Assembly (NCBI GenBank): GCA_021432635.1
Contig: MU270023.1
Coordinates: forward strand, 124,001-188,000
Length of the DNA: 64,000 nucleotides
Source of the DNA: Thozetella sp. PMI_491
Lineage: Eukaryota; Ascomycota; Sordariomycetes; Chaetosphaeriales; Chaetosphaeriaceae
Direction of reading: 5' to 3'
Position numbers and translations under genes: made by a program. Each line of letters opens with the position of its first letter. Within the stretch, counting starts at the first letter, position 1. The notes under the pieces were generated by a model. It saw only the letters and a program-made list of their open reading frames with translations. It was not told where the DNA came from and made no database searches. This document shows positions 54,241-64,000 of the stretch, one piece after another.

Positions 54241-57200
54241 CTGATCAGTGTTACTTTCAAAAGCAGCACAGATAAGCTAGGCGAACTTATAAACGCTACT
54301 TAGGAGATTCCGTTCTTATTTGCTTCAGGGCTCCTTTAAAGTAGTGATTTTATTAGAGGATTCCATTCTTCTTTGCTTTAGGGCTGTTAAAGATTACACA
54401 AATAACTATCTAGAGCATATTACAAGCACTACAACTAGCGCTAGCTAATGATATAAGGCACCGTTCTTACTATATCAGGACCTTATTAAGAAAGTATTAA
54501 AATAAACCAGTACGCCCACAAGTATAATAGCTAGCACATAAGCATATCAGTAACGCACTAGAATACTGATGAGGAGCGTAAGGATATAGAGCTTATAGCG
54601 ATACTTACTTGCCTAGAGCTTTAGCTATAAGACTAAGATATTATAGATCAAGTAGTAGTCTTAAAACTATATTAGGAGATTAATCTAGATACTACTTTAG
54701 CTAAGCTAAGAAACTTATAGGCTATATCCTAACTACTTAGCTACTATAACCTAGGGAAACTACTACGTAAAAACAAACTACTAAGCTACTTTTAAAAGGA
54801 TTTTTAAAGCTAGTAGATTAAAGACTTTTAAAGGCTGGATAAGTTGATTATATAAGTACTATATAGTTACCTATATAATTATAAACTATTAGTAAAACAG
54901 GCTATATAGCTCCCTCTAGCTATTACCCTCTTTAACTATATAATAAAATAGTTTAAAAATAATAAGGATAAAAAAGTTATTTTATAAATTATTCACTTGA
55001 TTCTAAGGGTTGTTTAAAGCTTAGCAAGTAATAAAAGCTTAATCCTAACTAAAGACTAGTAAAAACCCCTAATAAGAACACCTTTAAGTTAGTTTTAATA
55101 AGAGAGTAGTTTTATATAAGGCTAGGAACAGGTATTAAATAATATAGGGAAAAGTAAAGCTTTAATTAACTAATCAACTGCTTTAAACATCTTTAAAAAG
55201 CCCTATAAATAACCCCTTAATAAACTAGACTAAGCTAAAATACCTATAATCTACTAGAATTAACCTAGTTAAAACAAAGGGACTAAGTATAGCTAACAGC
55301 TATTTTAAAGAGCTTAAAGATAATAAAAAAGAGGATCTAATAAGCCTAATCCTTATAGCTAAGACTAGCTATTATATTAAATACTTAAACAATAAAGATT
55401 CTAGAGATTATAAAGTATATATAATAGATAAAATAATACACCCCTTAATAACTAAAAAAGAGGTTCTAATATATCTATAGCTATTAATAAAGACTAGTAA
55501 AACTAAGACTAATATACTCTACTACCCCTAGTATCCCCTATTAAAGAGATTAATATAAGCTTATTATAAGTATTTATAAAAATCTAAAAAGATAGGAATA
55601 TATAGACTAATACTTAGTATAATATCTTAGACTTTAAAGTTAAGCAATTCTTATTATATATATAAAAGCTTAGGATTAGATTATTATAGCTTTATATAAT
55701 CTTTAACCACTTATTAAGAAGAGAAGCACTATAATACTATTTATATTATATAAACTTTAAACAACTATTTATAATACTATATACTTAGATTAGATAATAC
55801 TATAATATAAAAACTATATAAGCTTTATACTATAATAATTAGAGCTTATTAATGTTTTTAATCCTAAGAAAAAGACTAGAGATAATTAGAAAAAGCAAAC
55901 TAAAAGTGTTATAAGCACTTTTTAACAAGCTATAGTTATACTAGTAAGCTCTTAGTAATATATATAATACTAAATAATAACTAATAGATATAACTTTAAG
56001 AGTAGTCTTAAAAGTTAAAGAGCTATTAATAGCACTTATAAGGCTAGAAAAAAGCTTTAAAATACTTTATTTAACACTTAAAAACACTCTATAGATCATA
56101 GAAAATATATAGTTATTAACCAGGAAAAGCTTCTTTATAAATCAATAATTCTAATAGATAAAAGAGCGCTAAAAAGACTATAAAAAGAGTTTTAAGCACT
56201 TTCTACTAGATAATTAAAGATCTAGTATAAAATAGACTAATAAATACTAGGTATATAAAAAGAAAGGCTATTTCTTAATAAACTATATAAAAGAGGATCA
56301 GGCAAAGATAAAAGAGAATTAAAAGTATAACTAAGCTTTTTATAATAAGCCTAAAGAGACTTTCTAAGTATTTCTTACCCTATATAAAGGCTTAATCTTA
56401 AAGACTATATTCTACTAAGATAAAAATCACAATAAGGCTAATAGGAAAGCTAGTAATTATAGCGAGCTTTTTAAGAGTAATAAGAGTAATTAAAAAAGTA
56501 GTTAATAATATGAGATAGCTGTTTAACTTATTAATATATTATTTTAATATATATTATAAGTTAAAATAAGAGATACTTTACTAATAGACTAAAACCCTAA
56601 TTATAATAAATATAAAACAAATATTTTCACGCTTAATTAATACTTTAAAGAGGTATTTTAGGGTATAATACTAGATACTAGTATAGCTAAGAAATCAACC
56701 ACTAGGAGAAGCTAGTTCTAAATACTTTACAAGTAGATACTAGGGATTATACTAGACACTAGTAGAGCTAGAGAAGTATATATAAAGTTTAATAGTAGAG
56801 CTTTTATAAGCTTTATAAGGAGTGTTAAGCTAGATATATTAGTTAGCTAGGTAATATTCTATATAGTTAATATACTAACCCCCTTCCTTTTTTATTTAAA
56901 AGATATAAATAAGCTTAAGGTAGAGCTATATAATATATATAACAAGCTAGTAAATACCTTTAAAGTATATATATTAGTATATAAGAAATAAAGCTATGTA
57001 TAGCTTTACTTAGATAACCTAGAAGTATAATAAATAGATAGTTTAAACAGATTAAGTATAGTATTCCTAATTAAGGCTAAGCTAAGGCGTGTTTATTTAT
57101 AATTTAACTACCTATCTATAGGGAAAATATATAAGTTCTTTAAAGAAGTAGGCTATAATATTAAAATAAGTACTTTCAAGCTTATAAACTATTTTTACCA

Positions 57201-60049
57201 CTTTTACTAGATATATTAAAACATATTAAAACGCTTTAAGTTTAAGCTATAAAAAAAAGCTAACTTTAACTATAAGATTTTAATAGATATAGCATATTTT
57301 AATAGTAAACTAGTGCTTTATATAATCTATATAAGTATAAGATTCTAAGCAGAGAGTTTTCTTATAGATATAATAGCTAAAACGATATAAAAGACCCTAA
57401 AGAGGTGTTAGATAGATATATATCTAGGACTATTAGATATCTTAACAACTAATTCAGGTACTAACTTTACAGCTAATTATTTTAAAGCTAAGGCAAAGCT
57501 TATAAGAATTATATACTATTAAGTCCTAGTAAAAGTATATAACTTAATCAAAAAGATTAAAAGGGTATATAAAATACTAAGGAGAATATATAATATTATA
57601 CTTATAAAGAGTAAAGGGAGTAGAAAAGAAATACTATAAGCTACTCTTAATATAGTAAATACTATAGCTAGACTAAATAGATTAGTCCTAACCCTTTTAA
57701 TCTTTAAGATATATCTATAAATCTTAATAGATTTACCCCCTTCTATAAGCTAGATTTAACATGTAAAAGCTTATAGTAAAGCCTTAATTAAGCTTTAAAA
57801 GATTTTTATAAACTATTAGATTTAAAAAGCACTCTATATATAAAATAAGCTAGATACTAAGCATATCCTACTATAATTATTAGCTCTTAAGAGTTTAATA
57901 CTAGTATAACACAAGAGCTTATAAATATAGAAAGAACTATTTAAAGTACTTACTATAACTAATAAAGACGTTATTATAAAAACAGTAAATAAACCTATTA
58001 TATTTAAAAGTATTATAATTAGGCCTTATAATATATAAAATAATTAGTTAATACCCTAAGAGGAGAGTAAAGAAATAATTATATTTAAGTATCTAAAATT
58101 ATTAAAGTAATAAAAACAAGGTTAACTAATAAAATAAGAGGTAGTTATATATTAAACAGAGGATTATAAAAACAAATAAGTTAATAAGTAAAAGACTTAA
58201 AGTAATAAGATTATTATAATAACTAATTACTAGATTAAGAAAAAGTAGTATAGCTATAAAACTATTGTTAAGATACATATAGCAGGAACTATTAAAGCAT
58301 TAAGAGAGTTATTTAAGCTCTTTAATTAAGCTAAAATTAAGTTATTAATAGCTATAGATATAATTAAGCTAATTACTTTAAAGTTAAAATATAGTTAGGC
58401 TAGAATTTTTAGTTACTAGCTTATTTATAAAGTAAAAGAGTAAGGCATTAAACATCTATATAAAAAATTATATTTAGTTACCTAAGGCTATAATAACTAT
58501 AAGAAGTATATTCTCCTTACCTAAGTATTAATAATCTTATATTATAACTAATGATTAATCTTAGCATTTATACTAAGCCTTAAATAATAAAGACTTAAAG
58601 TTATACTTAAAGATATTATATAAGCTTATACTTAGTTAAGGTCTAATCTTTAGCATATTATTTTATTATATTTACCGTATAAGCTATATAGTTAATACCC
58701 TTTAAACACTATTTTAAAAGTAATAAAGTTATTTTATAGGCTTATAAAAATAAGACTATACTAGTTTATAATATATAACAAGCACTATAAAAAGTATTTA
58801 AGGATAAAAACCTCTAAATATAATCTATATCTCCTAATTATAAAAGTAAGAGAACTATTTAATATAATTAGTTTATAAACTAATAATACTATTAATATTA
58901 ACAGCTTAGAATTCCTTAGGAAAAAAAAATTAAAGCTTTAAAGAATAGGTTTTAAAACTAAACTAAGATTATTAATAAATCCCAGATCTATAAAAGACTT
59001 TAACAGTTACTACCTTAAGATTAATAAAGACTTTATAATAATCTATTAAAAAGGCTAAGCAAATAGGCTTAAGCTAGTAGACCCTAGCTTAAAGAGTATA
59101 AGAAAGTAGTATATAAAATAGAGAGTATAAGGCGCTTATATTACTTCTATCTACCAGCTAGAGGCGGTATTTAACTATACTATAGCTACTTAAGAGCTAG
59201 AACTAGAGGAGTAACAGATCAAAAGGCTTAACAAGTATATTACCTAGCAGATCTATAAGTAGTTAAGGGGCATCCGCTATATAAGCCTTAACCTAAACAC
59301 TACTAGGCTATATGTTTTTATAAATAGATCATTTATTAATAATAAAGACCTTAGTTTATAGATTAGATTTATAATTATTTTAGGGAATAAAAGCTTCTTA
59401 AAGCACTTAAAGAGCTTTAAGCTAGTTAAAAATATAATATACTAGTCTTTAACTAAGTATAAGTGTATAACACATAATATTCTTACCAGTAAGATTTATA
59501 ATATAAGCTCTAGCTTTAATATTAGCTATATACTTAACCATATACTTAAAACAATCTATAATTACCTATAGATAAAAGCTTTAAAGCTAATAGTCTATAT
59601 AGATTTACACTTACTATATTAATACTTAGTATAATTAAGAAGCATAATAGAAAAACACCTTATAATTAATTTTATAGCTCTAAGATAGTCTTATAAAGCT
59701 TATAAGATCACTAAAATCAGATAGATAAATAGAAACAATAATCCAGCTGATATAATAATAAAAGAAGCACCTAACAGTGTATTAGAAGCACTTATATCAA
59801 TAAATAAAGCTTTATTTCATGTTAAAGGCTGGGTCTAATACTCTTAAGAAAGAAGAAGAGTTAGGGAAGGGAGTATAAGGGAGAGTATAAGGGAAGCATA
59901 GGAAAGTAGTTAGGAGAGTAAGGGAAAGTATATAGAGTATATAAGATTAATTTAAAGAGATATATCCCCTGGTGACTAGAAAAGAGTAAAACACTACCCT
60001 AAATACTAAAAATAAAACAATAATAATCTTATAGGGATAGGAATAACAA

Positions 60050-60800
60050 TATACTAAGCTAGGTAAAGGCCTTTTAGCTAGTAACAGCCCTCTCTTCCTC
60101 TATTATAGCCTCTACAGCTATCTCCTCCTCCCCCTTCTCAGCTAAATACAATAACCCCTTAACTATAAGGCGCTAGTAGTTACTCTCCTAAGTACTAATT
60201 AGCTAATTAATAAAGCACTAGAGTATATAAATATATATATTACTTACTAAAGGGTTGGTATCAACTATAAACATATATAAGAACTACTTAGCAGCAGCCT
60301 AGGTAATTACTAGACTATACATATAGTCAACACATCTAATTATAGTTTAAAAGCTTAAAGGATTATACATAGTAACACAAAAGTGCCTAGAGGCATAGTA
60401 AAAGTAATAGTTGCCACTATAGCTAGGATCCTTGTGGCAGCTATACCTATTATCCTTACCCGTAAGGGCGCTCTTTAAGCAGGGCAGGCACTAGCTCTTA
60501 TAAGCTAGGCCAGCTATACTCTAATTATATGGAGTGTGCCTAGCACTATAAGCAGAGCGCCAACTACCCTTGGCAATAGCCTTCTTCTTCTTGACTATTA
60601 TACTGCTTGTTAGCACTTATAACCATATAACCAAAAGCTTATAAGCACTTACCACGCTTGGGAGGTATGGTAAATGTTGGTTTGTTATCTAGTAGTGCTC
60701 TATTAGTCCTGAAAATGCTAGTAATTAATCGAGTGATTTTATTGTTGTTATTACTGTTGTTGTTGCTGTTGTAGTTATTATTAAGGCTAAAAAGGAAAGG
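60050..60800 (-). other. Less-decayed antisense segment inside the element
   Basis: Between the RNase H region and the right LTR, base composition returns toward normal and the minus strand looks protein-like: a trinucleotide tract near 60742-60785 (Asn/Gln-rich), a Cys-rich stretch (CLPCLKSALTGKD, near 60480) and an acidic end (AEKGEEEIAVEAIIEEERAV, near 60110-60170). It is broken. It is not a standard copia part and may be a captured or element-specific antisense gene relic. Confidence 0.4.
60742..60785. repeat. Imperfect GTT trinucleotide tract
   Basis: A run of GTT/ATT triplets within the retroelement fossil. Confidence 0.6.
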
Positions 60801-61095
60801 GGTAAAAATAATGCGGCAAGCTGGTAAAATAGTCCCTTATATGATTGTAGAAGTAGCTATGGCTGATTTAAGAGTGTTTTCCTATTGTCCTTATAGTTAT
60901 TGTTTATTACTTATTGTTCCTATTATTCTTATTGTTTCTTATTTTTCCTATAAAGCAGCTGTTTTACTATTAAGAGCTTAAAGGAGTATATAAAGAGCTG
61001 TATAATAAAGCAGTGATCATGTAAGAGCTTAGTATGCTATTTTTAGAATAAAACGCTTTTAATAAGCCGTTTTAAGTGATCTAGTCGAGCGCTAT

Positions 61096-61110
61096 GAAAA
61101 GAAAAGAGAG
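61096..61110 (+). other. Polypurine tract
   Basis: GAAAAGAAAAGAGAG, four bases before the right LTR: the expected plus-strand priming site, giving element orientation. Confidence 0.6.
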
Positions 61111-61114
61111 CCTG

Positions 61115-61369
61115 TGTTAGATCATGGGTTCGTAGCGTTGCTCGATCTAGTATGGAGGATCCAGAGCTCTGACGAGCTCTGATTGGACCACAGCCAATCT
61201 AGTGCGGAGAGTCACATGATTGGCTGAGGGCTATTTAGGGGCTTGTTCGAGCAGTTAACTTAGCTTACAGAGAACACATCTAGACATATACCAATACAGA
61301 GGATCTTTTACCCAGTTGTTTTACGTTTGTTTGTTTTACAGTACCGAGATCTCGTAATACTAACCAACA
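61115..61369. repeat. Right LTR, 255 bp, complete
   Basis: TGTTAGATCATGGG...ACTAACCAACA. It has balanced base composition, in contrast to the AT-rich interior. Followed at once by the GTTGA target duplication. Confidence 0.9.
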
Positions 61370-61442
61370 GTTGAAGCTATATGCAAGCGCCTAGCTTGTT
61401 GGCATGTTTGTAATAGAGCTCCGTAACCAGATCTTCAGAATC

Positions 61443-62606
61443 TCATATAATAGACAGAAATTTCTTGACATGTGTAATCACCTCCTCATGCTGTTCTTGT
61501 TGAACCCAGTGGCCTGCGCCTTCAATCAAGACGTGGCCCTTGAAACAGCCCTCCTTGACACATTTCGGGTCGTTGTAGCTCTCAAATGCCCCATACTGCT
61601 GATAATTGCCCCAGTCTTGCTTTCCGCTGATGAAGGCGCAGGGGACTTCAATCTTTCGCCCCGCGAATAGAAACATGTCCCTTGCCGCTTGAACAGTGGA
61701 AGCGGTCTGCGCTCGGTACCAGTTCAAGGCGCCTTGGAAACCGTTCCGCTGCCACTCTTGGACATACACTTGGAGGTCTTGCTTCGACAGCCATCTCTCC
61801 GTCCGAGTGTAATCCTCACCGTCCATATTCTCCGCGACGGTGTCCGGCATTGACAGGTATTTCCGCATGATGTAGTATTCGGGAAGTCCTTCGAACTCCT
61901 GGGCGCTCCAAGCTTGAAGAGGGTGCGGGGCGTTTTTGGCCCAATCTGCGGACTTGAGATGAAAGTATCCCCTTAGAAATGCCTCGAGGCCCTGTGGAGG
62001 GTTGTCCCAATCTCCAGCTGCCTCGGGTGTGGAGTTGTACCACTTGTAGTGCTTTCGCGGTGGATTCAGTTTCGCCAACTCCGCCTGGATATCCGTTTTG
62101 TTTTTCTCTTTATCTCCAAGCGCGGGCGAAGGCGGAGCGTGGTGAGGATGGCTCATCTGAATGGTGGACTTGAAGATGTCCGGTCTCATCAGGGCAGCCA
62201 TCGCAGAACTAACGGCGCCAAAGTCATGACCGATAATGCTGTGGACCTCTGTGTACCCCAACTTATATACCAGGCAGACCAAATCCCGAACTAGATTAGT
62301 GAATACGTAATCGTTGAGGTCGACTTCGTGGAACGAACTTCGGTCCCAGCCGGTTGTCCGACCGTATCCCCGCTGGTCCATGGCGATACAGTAGTAGCCT
62401 TCCGGGGCAACGGCTGGTAAGATTTTCCTCCAAGAAAATGCAAGTTCAGAGTAGCCGTGAACAAAGAGAACGAGCGGTTTACCAGCCTCTCCCGCCTTTA
62501 GGACGTGGAAGGTGAGGCCGCATGAGGAACTGCAGTCGATATAGTCTTCAGTTACACCTACCGGCAGGGGAAGGCCTGGAGGAGAGGTCATTTCGTGCCC
62601 ACTCAT
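61443..62606 (-). CDS. Soluble epoxide-hydrolase-like alpha/beta hydrolase
   Basis: Intronless, 387 aa from the ATG at 62606. The alpha/beta-hydrolase fold shows the oxyanion motif LFVHGYSELAFSWRK, the strand MDQRGYGRTTGW, the nucleophile elbow IIGHDFGAVSS (Asp nucleophile, so epoxide hydrolase or dehalogenase rather than esterase), a lid region with RKYLSMPDT, and the C-terminal base IEGAGHWVQQEQHEEV (His). No signal peptide, so cytosolic, unlike the secreted epoxide hydrolase at 39245-41006, which belongs to the EHN branch. HGYSE replaces the common HGxP. The stop codon is 73 bp from the end of the retroelement, so the insertion landed in the 3' flank. The natural substrate is unknown. Confidence 0.85.
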   Translation of the reverse strand: MSGHEMTSPPGLPLPVGVTEDYIDCSSSCGLTFHVLKAGEAGKPLVLFVHGYSELAFSWRKILPAVAPEGYYCIAMDQRGYGRTTGWDRSSFHEVDLNDYVFTNLVRDLVCLVYKLGYTEVHSIIGHDFGAVSSAMAALMRPDIFKSTIQMSHPHHAPPSPALGDKEKNKTDIQAELAKLNPPRKHYKWYNSTPEAAGDWDNPPQGLEAFLRGYFHLKSADWAKNAPHPLQAWSAQEFEGLPEYYIMRKYLSMPDTVAENMDGEDYTRTERWLSKQDLQVYVQEWQRNGFQGALNWYRAQTASTVQAARDMFLFAGRKIEVPCAFISGKQDWGNYQQYGAFESYNDPKCVKEGCFKGHVLIEGAGHWVQQEQHEEVITHVKKFLSII

Positions 62607-63114
62607 TATAGTATCTCGAGAAATGTGACGGTTAACCGCCTCATCACTTCCTAACGAAAAGTATATCGTGTGCTCTGTAGGAAATGGAGAGGGCTTATGT
62701 GCGGTCGCATCGGCAAAGAGCCTCTATAATGCTTGCCGAGGCTAAATTGACACCCCGCTCCTGTCCCAGAAAATACTCGCTAGTATGCGGGTATACTTAT
62801 TGCCGTGTGGGGATTCTTTATCCATTTTTCACTCTTTCAGTATTTCTTGTAACCACTGGAGTTGCAAACATTGTAGGGAGGGTTCATGTCTGATAGTTGT
62901 ACTGATTTGGTTACTCGTATATTAGCATGTCTATTACTGAAGATAACATTTACTACAGATATAAGGTAGTATTGCGATCGAACTTTTTTTAAGTGTGATG
63001 TTTCCTGATTGCAACATCCTCTATACTCTATAAAAGATTCCGACTAATCTTATGCCATTTCCCTCGATTACAGCCAAAGTGGTGAATCAGATTCACTAGT
63101 TCAAACGTGACTCA
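62607..63114. other. Intergenic, no gene recognised
   Basis: About 0.5 kb between two minus-strand genes. It serves as promoter of the epoxide hydrolase and 3' flank of the transporter. Confidence 0.5.
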
Positions 63115-64000
63115 TCATGGTTCTGCCACTGGTGCTGGAGCAGGGGCGGCTTCTTGAGGGATGAAGTGACTCTTAGACCTCAACCATTTGCCGTATCTGA
63201 ACAAGAGCCAGGGGATCGGGAGGAGAAGCACAGAAAGACATGCAAATATGGTGCTTGCGTTGTGCACGCCAAGGTTTTGATACATCTGTACCGTAAACAG
63301 CGGAAACACTGCTCCTAGCGTGTATCGTAAAATACCATTAGCAGCGATCGCTAAGGTTTGAGTGTCAGCAGAGTGGCTATCAAGGCGGAAACTCTCGCTT
63401 AAACATACCAGATGCTGCCGCTTTGGCGCGATAGAAGTCTACCATGTAGGTGATTGCGGAGAGCTGTTTATACGTCATTAGCAAGTAGTTTGAAGTGGAA
63501 CAGATAGCGGAGCAGATAGTGGTACGTACAAAGAGGGTGAAGGCGCCCAGTCCCAAGAAGATACCAGACGCGACTTCTGCTGCCCAGTTTCCGCCTGGGT
63601 TCGCCTCCCATGCGTACCAAAACAACGCGGCAGGGAGAAAGACGCTGCCTACCAGAGCTGCATAGAGTCTGTTTTCTGGTTCGGCCTTTCCCGTTGGAGA
63701 CTTCTTGGCAGCCCGAGCGAACAATGTCTTGTCGAACACCGCGAAGATAACGGTGGCGATAAGGTAACCAATAATGACGCTGATGAAGGAGAGACCAATC
63801 TGGCGCAAGTCGAATCCGTAGTAAAGTTGCAAAACATAAGACGAACTAGCGAAGTAGCTGAAGATCATGGCGTACGAGAAGGCCGTATAAAGAGCGAGAG
63901 ACGAGACGATGACTTCTTGGACGAGCATTTTGCAGGGTCGCACCATCGCCTCCAATATCTTGTGGTGCACCCTCCTCTTCGCGGCTGGGGTCTCAGAATG
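63115..64000 (-). CDS. MFS transporter, C-terminal half (runs off the right edge)
   Basis: Exons 64000(+)-63409 and 63350-63115, joined over a 58-bp intron (GTATGT...CTTAG). The visible part begins in the central cytoplasmic loop (KRRVHHKILEAMVRPCKMLV) and contains about six membrane helices: VIVSSLALYTAFSYAMIFSY, IGLSFISVIIGYLIATVIFA, LVGSVFLPAALFWYAW, the SGIFLGLGAFTLF region, AIAANGILRYTLGAVFPLF and a final one in ACLSVLLLPIPWLLFRYGKW. This order is that of 12-helix drug/polyamine:H+ antiporters (DHA1 type). The C-terminus is Ala/Pro-rich (EAAPAPAPVAEP). The substrate cannot be inferred. It lies in the same orientation as the epoxide hydrolase next to it. Confidence 0.85.

Larger units (their letters stand above)
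53987..61369. mobile_element. Ty1/copia-type LTR retrotransposon fossil
   Basis: A full-length element by structure: two LTRs (53987-54240 and 61115-61369), TG...CA ends, a perfect 5-bp target duplication GTTGA on both sides (53982-53986 and 61370-61374), and a polypurine tract just before the right LTR. The interior (about 54241-60050) is extremely AT-rich and full of breaks, as expected after RIP; no intact frame survives. A decayed copia-type RNase H region is still recognisable at about 59290-59790, next to the 3' end, giving the family and the plus-strand direction of the element. The two LTRs differ at two of about 154 comparable positions, so the insertion itself looks recent. It lies between the C15 peptidase and an epoxide hydrolase without breaking either. 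It cannot encode working proteins. Confidence 0.85.

Noticed and set aside
1-64000. CRISPR arrays, bacterial operons, riboswitches, prophage
   Set aside because: The window is eukaryotic: spliced genes, fungal families, no array-like direct repeats.

Overview
The window is nuclear DNA of a filamentous ascomycete (Pezizomycotina). The evidence is short GT-AG introns (about 48-90 bp) with CTAAC/CTGAC-like branch sites, fungus-only families (HET domain, SesB/NACHT receptor, Zn2Cys6 regulators, PF11951-type regulators, GMC oxidoreductases, a GPI-anchored wall protein), and AT-rich tracts that look like repeat-induced point mutation (RIP). I cannot place it below that level. Gene models were spliced by eye. 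Most give a length divisible by three and restore family motifs across the junctions, but none has transcript support.

Layout. 0-7 kb: a CorA-like membrane protein (partial N-terminus), a GPI-anchored Cys-rich surface protein, and a fructosamine-kinase-like pseudogene carrying two nonsense codons. 7.7-12.8 kb: one large NLR-type receptor (hydrolase-NACHT-WD40-like). 13.8-18.8 kb: a nitroalkane-oxidase homologue, a beta-carbonic anhydrase and a fungal regulator. 20.5-21.8 kb: a secreted hydrophobic protein of no known family. 24-30.5 kb: a tartrate/malate-type decarboxylating dehydrogenase, a GMC oxidoreductase and an NAD(P)-dependent reductase. 31.2-38 kb: a second fungal regulator, a divergent G-alpha-like protein whose nucleotide-binding motifs look lost, and a secreted leucine-rich protein. 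39.2-53.6 kb: an epoxide hydrolase head to head with a Zn2Cys6 regulator, a decayed regulator fragment, a very small two-EF-hand protein with a 16-nt exon, a cytochrome P450, a HET-domain protein, a methyltransferase and a pyroglutamyl-peptidase-like protein. 54.0-61.4 kb: one AT-rich Ty1/copia fossil with near-identical LTRs and a perfect 5-bp target duplication. 61.4-64 kb: a second epoxide hydrolase and the C-terminal part of an MFS transporter running off the right edge.

The window reads as accessory chromosome. It has many single tailoring-type enzymes (P450, methyltransferase, two epoxide hydrolases, GMC oxidoreductase, reductase), regulators and a transporter, but no polyketide or peptide synthase. 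If a metabolite cluster exists, its core gene lies outside. The NACHT receptor and the HET-domain protein are typical of self/non-self recognition loci. The observations I rate highest are the G-alpha-like protein without a recognisable P-loop, the tiny EF-hand gene with its microexon, and the retroelement fossil whose LTRs look young while its interior is heavily decayed.
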